The notes below the pieces were generated by a model, which was not told the origin of the DNA, ran no database searches, and worked only from the letters and a program-made list of their open reading frames with translations. Made by a program: the position numbers and the translations under genes. A stretch of DNA of 64,000 nucleotides from an uncultured Lachnospiraceae bacterium (lineage in GTDB: Bacteria > Bacillota > Clostridia > Lachnospirales > Lachnospiraceae). Location: assembly GCA_947565425.1 (NCBI GenBank), contig CANOFW010000009.1:1-64000 (forward strand), in the 5' to 3' direction. Positions 56,301 to 64,000 of this stretch are shown piece by piece. Each line of letters opens with the position of its first letter. The first letter of the stretch is position 1.

Positions 56301-59193
56301 GCTGGCAATGATAGAGACTGATTTGCCCATAGTAACTTTTAGTTTGCCGAGAAGCGACAGTATTCCCAGAAATGACGGCCAGATATGGTATCGTTCAAAC
56401 AAAACAATTAAATTAACCGTGCAGGATATACATTCTGGTATAAACAACATTGACTTATCTGTCAATGGCGCTGAGGTTTTGGAAGATAAAAAGGGCAATG
56501 CGTTATTAAAAACAAGCATAACGGAGGCAGCGGATGCGCGCAACAAAGATAAGCAAAAGTATACGTTTGATACAAATTATTTATCCTCCATTTGTGGGGA
56601 TGCTTCCAATGGGAAATATAGGATTGCTGCCCAAACGACGGATAATGCCGGTAATGTAGATAACCATAAAGCTGTCTATTACCTGGATGAAGTTTCTCCC
56701 ACTATCGACAGGATTGACTTTATTCCAAAAACGTCTGACGGAATTAAGAATACGTCAGAATTTATTGAGGAGATGGTGTATGGCTATTACTTCAAGACCG
56801 ATTTTAAGGTTACCATAAATGTTTCAGACGCCAAGCCATCTTCCGGTCTTCATGAAGTGAAATATCGGTTGGTGCCCTATGAGAATGGCAAGAAACAAAA
56901 AGAAATCAGGGGCCTGCAAAAGATTAAGAATGGTAAGGCGACTTTAGATGTACCCAAAGGATTTAAAGGGCGAATTTTTGTCGAGGCCTTTGATTATGTG
57001 CGTAATCGCTCAGGAGAGAAAACAGCCAAAGCTTACGTTGTGGATAGCGTTGCGCCAGATATTAAGATAACAAAGAATGCAGATACAAGTTACCATGACG
57101 CTGCTGGCAATCCTCTTTATGTCGAGACAAACAGCTTTACCGTTGTGATGACCGATACTGTTTCAGGAATCAGGCAGATTGGGTATGTGCAGAATGCGGA
57201 ACAAAATCCGTATGACAGGAAGACCATAGATGTGAATCCTGCTGGACATGGCTTACAGGATGATTTAGGAGATGGCTGGGAAGTGACAGGGGTGGACGCT
57301 AATCTTGTCACGCAGGTTACGAAAACGTTTACGTTTCCAGAAGATGATAATGATGTCATCTTAACGTTTGATGCAACCGATAATGCACGGAACAGAGCCG
57401 GGGACGTCCAAAGTGAAAAATTTACCGTTGATAAGACGGCTCCTATTATCAATGTTGCTTTTCGTGAAGATGATGATACAGACATGTATTATAATCAAAA
57501 CCGTATTGCAGATATTACGGTAATCGAGAGGAACTTTGATGAAAGACTGATAAAGGTAGAAATTGAAAATATGTTTGGGTCTGTGCCGGGTTACTCTTTT
57601 ACAGAGAAATCGAATACAGAACATACGGCTGTTATTGACTTTGATGAGGGCGATTACATGTTTGATGTGACAGGCATGGATTTGGGCGATCATCCCGCAA
57701 TTGTTAATTTCAGTGGCGGCAATGAGAAGATGTTCTATGTAGATAAGACAATGCCTGTCGTAGAAGAAAATTTTTCTGAATTCAGTAATTCTAAAGAAAA
57801 CAGTTTTAATACGGATAAAACGGTAAGTATTACGGTCACAGAGCACAACTTTGATCCGGAACTTCTGAATCTGAAAGTTATGAGAAAAGAGGCAGGGGAA
57901 GAGCACAGTGCAAAGGATATGGAAGACGCTACGGGTATGGTTCTGGGCGGTGCAAGGTGGGACAGCACGGGAGATGTCCACACGATCTCTTTTACCTTTG
58001 ACTTTGATGGTGTCTATCGTATGGAGATGACGCCTGGCGATTTAGCGACCAATATTGACGACAGGCGCAGTACAGTTATCTTCGAGATTGACAAGACAGC
58101 TCCGGTTGTTAGTATGAAAAATGGTTCGTTTGTCGGTGAGGATGACACGGAATTCCTGGATGTTTATCCGTATCCAAGGAAGGACGAGGCTGCGCCAACC
58201 GTTGAATTTGAGGATCTGAATTTGTCGCATTTGCAATATAAACTGACGGTTTACATTCCTGACTATTCTACTTCTGACGAAGTGGTTGTCAGGCCATCGG
58301 TTACAAATGGAACGATTGAAAAAAATAAATATACACTACCGGATTTCAAAAAAGACGGTGTATATGCGCTTGAATTAGTAGCAGTTGACGTTGCAGGCAA
58401 TGAAAGCGCTATAAACTATAATACATATGCTCGTATGGTAGATCAAGATGTGTTAGCGTTTATTATGGAGAGCAACCTTGAGGAGCAAACGGGTGTGTAT
58501 TCGTTTGAGTACGAAAACGGTGAGGCCATCAGCAAAAAACCGTCAGATTTTCAGGACCTGAAGATTTTTGTGATGTCAAAAAAGGCGGCTACGACGGATA
58601 TTGTCCTGCGTGACAACGAAGGCCGGAATATTTCCACCAATGCACAATGTACGGTGGATGACAGCATTTATGGAATAGGTATTTATAATTACTTACTGCG
58701 GTCGGATTTCTTTCAAGAGAAGTTTCAGGATGATACGGATGTAGAACTGCAATTGACAGTGAAAAATCAGGGGTACCGCATTGATCTTGGCAAAATACAT
58801 ATTGATAATATTGCCCCAACCTGTGTTTTGCCGGATAATTTGCGTTCATGGCATTGGTTTTATGGTGAATCTGACCGTACGTTCACGCTTTCAAATATTA
58901 GTGAACCGGTAGATGCAGATCATTGTGTGATATATGACAATGGGAAAAAGGTGCCATTTACCTATTCCAGTGATGATGGGGCAATAACCTTTTCTCTTGG
59001 AAAGGGGTGGCACAATGTTGGTATTATCCTTACTGATGTGGCAGGCAATGCAAATAACATACAGGAGAAAGTAAATTTATATATTGGCTATTTTTGGCTC
59101 AAGTTCCTTGTGGTGTTATCTGTATTGGCGATTTCAGCTATCATTTGTATTGTTATCTATTGTTGGATTAGAAGAAGACGGGAGCTTGATTGA
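53398..59193 (+). CDS. Giant Ig-like-repeat surface protein, 5'-truncated
   Basis: 1,931 residues from the first ATG, but coding sequence of the same style is open back to 53299, overlapping the immunity gene end; there is no signal peptide and no RBS, so the 5' end is missing. The protein is a string of Ig-like domains marked by recurring VDKTPP/VDKTAP-type joints and T-D-x-A-G-N motifs (TDHAGNVADY, TDKAGNVYDD, TDNAGNVDNH). About 390 residues near the start recur near 1090-1470. A C-terminal TM helix (about 1895-1920) and a basic tail RRRRELD anchor it. Likely an adhesin or pilus-like stalk remnant; it may now be silent. Confidence 0.72.
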   Translation: MFDQQGEYREGFTKGKYEIKIAVTDHAGNVADYEAVYYIDKVPPSISGIDFIPQIPDGAEETAGMMEEFAIDEFTYGYYFKTDYQVIVNITDASPSCGLDKVKYRLLSWQDGEEQEEVNGFQEIIDGKAKLEVPKGFRGRIFVEVFDYVGNSLGEKLIKAEDDSAPVIEITNKAETSYRDAEGNKLYTKGNRFTVKITDIVSGIKEIGYQQSAERNSYARRTIALDNNRYSLGEDLGDGWLVTGTEDNLVTQLSKTFDFTDDDNNVNVTFDAMDHSENLVHNVKSETFTVDQTPPIIKVQFEDDRNSYYKQSRVANITVTERNFQADMIEIAMVNTSGEVPTYTFIDKSSTEHVAVIAFGEGDYTFELKGTDLGNQSAKVVYEGDHAHAFCIDKTIPEVKIMDIDGNFQRAVKANVKIADARSGIAKVEYLWDDGFLLEEGDSQYQTDYVEFKEYIDGKSEYQMILPWNLAKSVPGNRHTLHLRVTDKAGNVYDDVEPVTDLIGSDMLPPQIESIEIRKPQSDQSEGILKFLSFGTFYKNTVEVAVKVNDNEAKEEYYASGVQSVKINGRETIQSKETKEYVLVVEPDEILTGMRISVEDKVGLTTEAYATDIPERGMIRSNDLIIEDDAPTIDFGDIFLHGHEDDKGRVWFGKGDDSIEMMITVADCQGSLHSGLFALTIKDNGQVKYSNADFSFKTEEHLERFRIGDLSNGEHVFTVEVEDNCGNMVSDSITFYKDANPPEKGIVTAISPESVNIGTNQWFDKEEEITFRVDAADDASGIKNISLHINGESFQYAHDQIQSDEAGYYVLAKTTDIKPDKEHKYVVTGTVTDFAHNELALEQLVVYKDFENPTIERFTVQKKSSTWDKILKVLTFGIYSNDTLIFKAYTKDIDFDSGIDYATVQYAGLSEPVQMTDEGNGVFSVSISAKGTAFESDILVNVYDRYGKVSLSCPNISDAKGEAVSKGKLAMIETDLPIVTFSLPRSDSIPRNDGQIWYRSNKTIKLTVQDIHSGINNIDLSVNGAEVLEDKKGNALLKTSITEAADARNKDKQKYTFDTNYLSSICGDASNGKYRIAAQTTDNAGNVDNHKAVYYLDEVSPTIDRIDFIPKTSDGIKNTSEFIEEMVYGYYFKTDFKVTINVSDAKPSSGLHEVKYRLVPYENGKKQKEIRGLQKIKNGKATLDVPKGFKGRIFVEAFDYVRNRSGEKTAKAYVVDSVAPDIKITKNADTSYHDAAGNPLYVETNSFTVVMTDTVSGIRQIGYVQNAEQNPYDRKTIDVNPAGHGLQDDLGDGWEVTGVDANLVTQVTKTFTFPEDDNDVILTFDATDNARNRAGDVQSEKFTVDKTAPIINVAFREDDDTDMYYNQNRIADITVIERNFDERLIKVEIENMFGSVPGYSFTEKSNTEHTAVIDFDEGDYMFDVTGMDLGDHPAIVNFSGGNEKMFYVDKTMPVVEENFSEFSNSKENSFNTDKTVSITVTEHNFDPELLNLKVMRKEAGEEHSAKDMEDATGMVLGGARWDSTGDVHTISFTFDFDGVYRMEMTPGDLATNIDDRRSTVIFEIDKTAPVVSMKNGSFVGEDDTEFLDVYPYPRKDEAAPTVEFEDLNLSHLQYKLTVYIPDYSTSDEVVVRPSVTNGTIEKNKYTLPDFKKDGVYALELVAVDVAGNESAINYNTYARMVDQDVLAFIMESNLEEQTGVYSFEYENGEAISKKPSDFQDLKIFVMSKKAATTDIVLRDNEGRNISTNAQCTVDDSIYGIGIYNYLLRSDFFQEKFQDDTDVELQLTVKNQGYRIDLGKIHIDNIAPTCVLPDNLRSWHWFYGESDRTFTLSNISEPVDADHCVIYDNGKKVPFTYSSDDGAITFSLGKGWHNVGIILTDVAGNANNIQEKVNLYIGYFWLKFLVVLSVLAISAIICIVIYCWIRRRRELD

Positions 59194-59248
59194 TATATGG
59201 ATGGAAGTGTTCGCTGAATTTGTGAACATTTGGCAACATAAACGATAA

Positions 59249-59304
59249 AAATAATGCAACCTTCATGCCTAGCATTTGGCGGGCAATGGTTGCATTATTT
59301 TTTT
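59249..59304 (+). terminator. Terminator after the surface-protein gene
   Basis: AAATAATGCAACC (59249-59261) pairs with GGTTGCATTATTT (59288-59300), with an inner GCC/GGC stem, followed by TTTT. Confidence 0.87.
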
Positions 59305-59323
59305 GCATTCCAAAACGACAAGT

Positions 59324-59330
59324 TTCGACA
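59324..59330 (-). promoter_or_regulatory. 0A box upstream of spo0A
   Basis: TTCGACA on the plus strand is TGTCGAA on the minus strand, the Spo0A consensus core; the surrounding TTTTGTCGAAAC is A/T-rich as expected. About 140 bp before the spo0A -35. Confidence 0.6.
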
Positions 59331-59428
59331 AAATATACTAGAATACAATTATTATAATAGGTTTATGCTTGATGCAGGGTTTTGAATCCGACATCATTCG
59401 CGTTTATTGGGATGCTTTGTGGATGATA

Positions 59429-59435
59429 TGTCGAA
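59429..59435 (+). promoter_or_regulatory. Second 0A box upstream of spo0A
   Basis: TGTCGAA exactly, 30 bp upstream of the -35 box of the nearest spo0A promoter. Together with the site at 59324 it suggests autoregulation. Confidence 0.6.
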
Positions 59436-59464
59436 TTCCGGAGAAATCCGCAGAAATCTTTTCC

Positions 59465-59492
59465 TTGAAGGAAGTTCGGGATATGTTATAAT
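59465..59492 (+). promoter_or_regulatory. spo0A promoter
   Basis: TTGAAG (59465-59470), 16-bp spacer, TATAAT (59487-59492). The leader to GTG 59545 is about 45 bases. Confidence 0.65.
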
Positions 59493-59544
59493 TTTTAACG
59501 AAGAAGTTCTTGAGGGAAAAAGTAAATTATTAGGAGGATATTAC

Positions 59545-60345
59545 GTGGAAAAATTAAATGTTGCGATTGCAGACGACAATGAAAGGATGCTGCAAGCATT
59601 GGGAGAGATTGTAAGGAGTGATGAGGAGCTTGAGGTTGTCGGAACGGCGAAGGATGGCGAAGAGGCGTATGAGTTGATAAGGAGAAAAGAGCCAGATGTT
59701 GTTCTACTAGATATTGTCATGCCGAAATTAGACGGATTAACAGTCATGGACAAGATTAGAAATGACAAGAATATGAAAAAACATCCGGCATTTATCATGA
59801 TTTCTGCGATCGGACAGGAGAAAGTGACGGAAGATGCGTTTTCTCTGGGAGCCGATTACTATATTATGAAGCCATTTGACAATGATGTAGTTTTGAATCG
59901 GATTAAACATGTGCGAAACATGGAAAGACGTAGAGTTAGCGAGGCGCGTAAGGTGAACGCCTATGAGAACGACCGGGAATTAGAGGGCAAGAATCTGGAA
60001 AGCGATGTGACAAATATCATCCATGAGATTGGCGTGCCGGCACATATCAAAGGTTACCAATATTTAAGAGAGGCAATCATTATGTCGGTAACTGATATGG
60101 AAATGCTCAATTCGATTACGAAAATTCTTTATCCCGGGATTGCGAAGAAGTACCAGACGACGCCAAGTAGGGTAGAACGCGCGATTCGTCATGCCATAGA
60201 AGTGGCATGGAGCCGCGGCAAAATGGATACGATAGACGAATTATTTGGATATACAATTCACAATGGAAAAGGAAAGCCTACAAATTCTGAATTTATAGCT
60301 TTAATTGCGGACAAAATTCGGTTAGAATATAAATTGAGAGAATAA
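59545..60345 (+). CDS. spo0A: Sporulation master regulator Spo0A
   Basis: 266 residues from GTG 59545 with RBS taggagg (59531-59537); the open frame to 59407 contains the promoter. The receiver domain has the acidic pair Asp10-Asp11, phospho-acceptor Asp56 (VLLDIVMP) and conserved Lys in YIMKPF. The C-terminal Spo0A_C effector domain has the recognition helix [20 protein letters not shown] (about 211-230). It governs entry into sporulation and binds 0A boxes. It is separated from its usual neighbour spoIVB by the accessory segment. Confidence 0.97.
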   Translation: MEKLNVAIADDNERMLQALGEIVRSDEELEVVGTAKDGEEAYELIRRKEPDVVLLDIVMPKLDGLTVMDKIRNDKNMKKHPAFIMISAIGQEKVTEDAFSLGADYYIMKPFDNDVVLNRIKHVRNMERRRVSEARKVNAYENDRELEGKNLESDVTNIIHEIGVPAHIKGYQYLREAIIMSVTDMEMLNSITKILYPGIAKKYQTTPSRVERAIRHAIEVAWSRGKMDTIDELFGYTIHNGKGKPTNSEFIALIADKIRLEYKLRE

Positions 60346-60349
60346 AATA

Positions 60350-60366
60350 CCCGCATAGAATGCGGG
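60350..60366. repeat. Hairpin between spo0A and glgA
   Basis: CCCGCAT-aga-ATGCGGG; no T-run. Possibly an attenuator or mRNA-stabilising stem in front of glgA, whose RBS (ggagg) follows. Confidence 0.5.
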
Positions 60367-60387
60367 GGAAAGTTTGGAGGTTTTCAT

Positions 60388-61821
60388 ATGAAAAAAGTTC
60401 TCTTTGCAGCGTCCGAGGGAAATCCTTTTATCAAGACGGGAGGGCTTGCAGATGTAGTGGGGGCTCTGCCGAAATATTTAGATAAGGGGAAATTTGATGT
60501 GAGAGTCATTTTGCCAAAATATTTGTGTATTTCCAAGGAAACCAGGCAGAAGATGTCGCATGTGACGGAATTTTACGCGGATATGCCGAGAGGGAAAGAG
60601 TACATAGGAATTGATAAGGCAAAAGTAGAAGGAATTACTTATTATTTTATCGACAATGAGCATTATTTTGCGGGAGACAACCCCTACCATGAGGTATTTG
60701 AGGATGTAAATAAGTTTGCCTTTTTCTCACGGGCAGTACTGGCAAGCCTTCCCAAAATAAGGTTTAAGGCGGATATTATCCACTGTCATGATTGGCAGGC
60801 GGCGTTGATTCCGGTGTTTTTGAAAGAATTTTATGGACAGGACCCATATTTTCAGAAGACAAAGACGATACTGACGATTCATAATCAGAAATTCCAGGGG
60901 AGGTGGAAGATAGACGATATCGAAAACTGTCGCGATTTGCCGCCAGACTGCCGCTATCGAGCGATGGAAGCATACCATGAGACAAATTTTCTCAAAGCAG
61001 GAATTCTGTATGCGGATCGTGTAACGACAGTCAGTGCGACTTATGCAAAAGAAATACAGTCCCAGGCGGGTGGAGAAGGATTAGACGGTGTGATGCGCAA
61101 AGTGTCCGATAAGCTGTCGGGAATTGTCAATGGGATTGACAATGAAGAGTATAATCCCATGACAGATCCGCTACTGCCAGCTTCCTTTGGAGAGAAACGC
61201 ATTTCTGGCAAAAAGAAAGATAAAAAAGAGCTGCAACGTGAGCTGGGATTGAAGCAGGATGCCTCCGCCATGTTGATTGGTATTGTCTCACGGTTGACAG
61301 AGCAGAAAGGATTTGATCTTGTAAATCATATCATGGAGGAAATGTTAAATACCATGAATGTACAAGTGGCAATTTTGGGCACCGGGGAAGAGCGATATCA
61401 GGAGTCGTTCCGTTACTTTGGGCAGAAGTATGCGGATAGGGTCTCTGTGACTATTGGCTACAGCGAAGAGTGTGCACATAAGATTTATGGCGGAGCGGAC
61501 GCATTCTTGATGCCTTCACAGTTTGAGCCCTGCGGTTTGAGCCAGCTTATTAGTATGCGCTATGGGACAGTTCCCATTGTCCGGGAGACGGGGGGATTGA
61601 AAGACACGGTAGAAGCCTATAATGAGATTTGGCAGACAGGAACGGGATTCAGCTTTGCCAATTATGATGCCGGAGAAATGCTGATGATTATCCGTTATGC
61701 CTATGACGTATTCCAAAATCATCCGAAAGAGTGGCGGATGATGATGAAACGCTGTATGAAAGCAGATCACTCCTGGCAGAGTTCTGCCGGAAATTATGAA
61801 AAACTGTACCTGGATTTGTAG
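60388..61821 (+). CDS. glgA: Glycogen synthase (ADP-glucose, GT5)
   Basis: 477 residues. The N-terminal KTGGLADVVGALP (about 15-27) binds ADP-glucose; the GT-B C-domain has GIVSRLTEQKGFDL (about 294-307) and the acceptor/donor motif MPSQFEPCGLSQL (about 374-386). It elongates alpha-1,4-glucan. Other glg genes are not adjacent. Spo0A and glycogen storage are linked in clostridial granulose formation, which may explain the position, but that link is inference. Confidence 0.95.
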   Translation: MKKVLFAASEGNPFIKTGGLADVVGALPKYLDKGKFDVRVILPKYLCISKETRQKMSHVTEFYADMPRGKEYIGIDKAKVEGITYYFIDNEHYFAGDNPYHEVFEDVNKFAFFSRAVLASLPKIRFKADIIHCHDWQAALIPVFLKEFYGQDPYFQKTKTILTIHNQKFQGRWKIDDIENCRDLPPDCRYRAMEAYHETNFLKAGILYADRVTTVSATYAKEIQSQAGGEGLDGVMRKVSDKLSGIVNGIDNEEYNPMTDPLLPASFGEKRISGKKKDKKELQRELGLKQDASAMLIGIVSRLTEQKGFDLVNHIMEEMLNTMNVQVAILGTGEERYQESFRYFGQKYADRVSVTIGYSEECAHKIYGGADAFLMPSQFEPCGLSQLISMRYGTVPIVRETGGLKDTVEAYNEIWQTGTGFSFANYDAGEMLMIIRYAYDVFQNHPKEWRMMMKRCMKADHSWQSSAGNYEKLYLDL

Positions 61822-61881
61822 AAGATAGACAAGTCTTGTCATGGTAAATAGTTTGAGTGGAGAGAGTGTTTCTATTTTTCT

Positions 61882-62832
61882 CTATAGCAGAGTGACACGG
61901 TTTGTATTCCGCTCATAATAATAAACAGAATCAGATAAAATCTCATCTTGTGCTACCTCTGTGAGATTGACTTCGTGGACAGTTTCACGTAGTTCAGACG
62001 GATTTTCGACGGCGGAGGCGGGGACAAGTATGACTTCATGGATGCTGCTCGGCAAAAGGAAGAGATTGTCTCCCAGAGTGTCGGAGATTTCTTGTAGCGC
62101 GTCAGGATAGAGGAGGCAGCAGGCGCCGAAATAACATCGCTCATTTGTGAGCACGTGCATGGGAACCTCTTTCGTTTCGCGGGATGGAAGCGTCTGATTC
62201 TGCATCTCCTTAGGGAGAGCGTCAAGCATCGGAAAAAGCAGAGCCGTCAGGGAATCGCAGCGCCAGGGAAGCAGTTGCGGTGTGTTTTGCTGTGCGAAAA
62301 GCAAAAGCGTGTCCTTTGAAATATTCCAATAGTCGAGATGGCTGCTGTATATGAGGATAGATGCGTTCTCATGAGTATCGCCGGCAATCAGGCAATAGAA
62401 TACGATTGCCAGGTCTAGATATGTGAAATGCGGTATTTGCGCAAGGAGCTGCTTGTTTTTATCATAGTTTATCAGCTTGTAGACGATGCGCGGACGTACT
62501 TTGTCCAGGCAGGTAAAAAAGGATGTGTCAATATTCTGCGTATAGCGGTGTTCGTAGTAATGCGCTGTAATCTGGCGGCATATGTCTGAAAAGGCGGTGC
62601 CTTGTTCGTATTGAATGAAATAGGACTCAAGGTAGATGGTAGGGGAAATGTTGCTGCCGGATTCTAAAATTGTCAATCCATCCAGAGACAGATGGTTGTT
62701 GTGAGAAAAGACGTCAATGGAAATCCGGGTATCGGCAGGAAAGAATTCCCTGAGAGTGGCGAGTAACTGTTGTTTAAAAGATTCGTATCTCGAATTGTCA
62801 GCGAATGGCTGATGTAATGAATGATTGTTCAT
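61882..62832 (-). CDS. DUF5688 family protein
   Basis: 316 residues, no TM or signal. The family is common and often multicopy in Lachnospiraceae, function unknown; recognised by the region IYLESYFIQYEQGTAFSDIC, PHFTYLDLAIVFYCL and the C-terminal DEILSDSVYYYERNTNRVTLL-like tail. The frame is open from 62877, but caggagg before ATG 62832 sets the start. Convergent with glgA; 61822-61881 shows no clear terminator. Confidence 0.82.
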   Translation of the reverse strand: MNNHSLHQPFADNSRYESFKQQLLATLREFFPADTRISIDVFSHNNHLSLDGLTILESGSNISPTIYLESYFIQYEQGTAFSDICRQITAHYYEHRYTQNIDTSFFTCLDKVRPRIVYKLINYDKNKQLLAQIPHFTYLDLAIVFYCLIAGDTHENASILIYSSHLDYWNISKDTLLLFAQQNTPQLLPWRCDSLTALLFPMLDALPKEMQNQTLPSRETKEVPMHVLTNERCYFGACCLLYPDALQEISDTLGDNLFLLPSSIHEVILVPASAVENPSELRETVHEVNLTEVAQDEILSDSVYYYERNTNRVTLL

Positions 62833-62866
62833 AATAACCTCCTGCGTTGTGCTGGCAGTAGCAGGA

Positions 62867-62896
62867 AAAGCCCACACAAAAAATGTGTGGGCTTTA
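62867..62896 (-). terminator. Terminator of potD-like gene
   Basis: Minus-strand reading: AAAGCCCACAC, A/T loop, GTGTGGGCTTT, then TTCC. Lies between the potD-like gene and the DUF5688 gene. Confidence 0.8.
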
Positions 62897-62966
62897 GTGT
62901 AGCATGTTTGAAGGGGAAATGCAATGGTTGTCGAAAACTTTTTGCAGACATATGAAATACGTATTA

Positions 62967-64000
62967 TTAATCCGCAGATTTAATTTCCTTCCAGTACAGG
63001 TTATAGCGCATAGTCGCCTCATCATCCAAAGATTTAAAGACTTCGCAGTTGTCGAGAACTTCCGTGGGGGGGAAGATGGTAGTATTTTCCTGAAGTTCTG
63101 TATCTAAGGAATCTTTTACTTTGGTGTTGGGCGTGGCATAATACACATAATCAAAATTTAAGCGTGCAATGTCTTCCCGGCAGAGAAAATTAAGGAATTT
63201 TTCTGCATTTTCGATATGCTTTGCACTTTTTGGCATAAACCAAGAATCAATCCACATGTTGGATCCTTCTTTCGGTACGGAAAATGCCAGCTTATCGTTG
63301 TATTCAAGCGCTAATCCGGCCTCTCCAGAGTAGACGACAGCCATGGCTGCATTTTCAGCGATCATTTCATCCTGAGCCTCATCTACCAGATAGGAATAGA
63401 CGAGAGGTTTCTGTTCAATAAGTAGTTGCTGAGCTTCGCGCAGTTCTTCGTCATCTGTGACATTCAAAGAATATCCCAGACGTTTTTCGGCGACCATAAA
63501 AGAATCCCGGACAGAGTCAGCCATAATGATTTTGCCGGCGTATTCTTTATCCCAGAGGATATCCCAGGAATTGACTTTTGACTCGTCCACCATTTCTTTG
63601 TTATAGAGGATACCGACCGTTCCGAAAAAGTAGGGAAGCGTATACTTGTTTTGTGGATCAAAAGATTTGGAAAAATCAAAATATGCATGGTCCAGATTTT
63701 CCACAAGCGGAATATTGTTGTAATCAATTTCCAGAACTTCGCCTTCTTTTATCAATTTCTCAATCATGTAATCGGAAGTGCAGATTAAATCATAGTCTAT
63801 GGCGCCTGCCTTGTATTTCGTATACATATTTTCCGGCGTGATGTACTCCTCATACTCCACTTTGATTCCGGTTTCCTCCTCGAACATGTCTAACACATCC
63901 GATTCGATATACTTTCCATAATTTAAAACCGTTAAAGTGTTGGGGGAATCTTTCGCGCAGCCGGCAAAGATGCCGGAAACCGTCAGAACTCCCAGGATTA
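62967..64000 (-). CDS. potD: Spermidine/putrescine-binding lipoprotein PotD-like (5' end beyond window)
   Basis: Reading leftward, the visible part begins ILGVLTVSGIFAGCAKDSPN, the end of a lipoprotein signal with lipobox FAGC, and continues into the mature protein (LTVLNYGKYIESDVLDMFEEE). Family features: CTSDYMIEKL, PYFFGTVGILYNKEMV, and the WIDSWFMPKSAKHIENAEKFLNFL region. It is the substrate-binding part of a polyamine ABC importer; potA-C would be expected to the right of the window. The first Met codons lie outside, so the annotated start is missing. Confidence 0.88.
   Translation of the reverse strand, partial: ILGVLTVSGIFAGCAKDSPNTLTVLNYGKYIESDVLDMFEEETGIKVEYEEYITPENMYTKYKAGAIDYDLICTSDYMIEKLIKEGEVLEIDYNNIPLVENLDHAYFDFSKSFDPQNKYTLPYFFGTVGILYNKEMVDESKVNSWDILWDKEYAGKIIMADSVRDSFMVAEKRLGYSLNVTDDEELREAQQLLIEQKPLVYSYLVDEAQDEMIAENAAMAVVYSGEAGLALEYNDKLAFSVPKEGSNMWIDSWFMPKSAKHIENAEKFLNFLCREDIARLNFDYVYYATPNTKVKDSLDTELQENTTIFPPTEVLDNCEVFKSLDDEATMRYNLYWKEIKSAD

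Noticed and set aside
57361..57981. 206-residue minus-strand open frame
   Set aside because: Antisense to the Ig-repeat surface gene; His/Cys/Ile-rich sequence with no family features or RBS.

Overview
The window is about 64 kb of a low-to-mid GC, anaerobic, spore-forming Firmicute, most likely a gut Lachnospiraceae. The evidence is the clostridial sporulation-linked block (nusB-xseA-xseB-ispA-dxs-tlyA-nadK-argR-recN-spoIVB ... spo0A), a solitary crotonase, a BspA-like leucine-rich-repeat surface protein, a DUF5688 protein, AGGAGG-type ribosome binding sites and TTGACA/TATAAT promoters throughout. Species cannot be assigned from sequence alone.

Layout. 1-770: a 30-residue holin-like (type I toxin-like) gene, then a CIRCE/HrcA-controlled promoter for clpB. 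0.8-13.1 kb: housekeeping and cell-surface genes: clpB, a polysaccharide deacetylase, rarA, a type Ic aminotransferase, the small alarmone synthetase relQ, a metallo-beta-lactamase-fold hydrolase, a Wzy/WaaL-like membrane protein, a split ThrE-type exporter and a GH13 amylase. The first ThrE half carries an in-frame 51-bp tandem repeat. 13.3-17.4 kb: a hybrid sensor kinase directly followed by a lipoprotein solute-binding protein. 17.4-18.2 kb: proC on the minus strand.

18.3-23.4 kb holds the most intriguing operon: hypB, a polytopic DUF5692-like membrane protein, a 917-residue multi-[Fe-S]/FAD oxidoreductase and hypA, all under one strong promoter and closed by a 16-bp terminator stem. No hydrogenase or urease structural gene is present. 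It is followed by a 383-bp MITE-like element with perfect 21-bp terminal inverted repeats and an imperfect 8-bp target duplication, then a membrane diguanylate cyclase.

25.6-36.1 kb is mixed: a PEBP-family protein, a GntR regulator, a second rarA paralogue, a decayed sugar O-acetyltransferase, a DUF3267 zincin, a crotonase with a palindromic operator, a secreted BspA-like protein, aroD-aroK, tRNA-Arg(CCG) and an SH3b membrane protein. 36.1-36.3 kb is a dense run of RNA hairpins ending in a terminator (candidate ncRNA). 37-41 kb: an RluF-like pseudouridine synthase, ligA, metA and an Asp23 protein.

41.4-51.5 kb is the conserved nusB-to-spoIVB block. In relatives spo0A normally follows spoIVB directly; here about 8 kb lies between them: a DUF5082-like coiled-coil protein, a collapsed LXG-type polymorphic toxin (N-terminal remnant joined out of frame to a GH-E nuclease domain), an intact Imm33-like immunity gene, and a 1,900-residue Ig-like-repeat surface protein that has lost its 5' end. 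The window ends with spo0A, glgA, a DUF5688 protein and the 3' part of a potD-like polyamine-binding lipoprotein gene.
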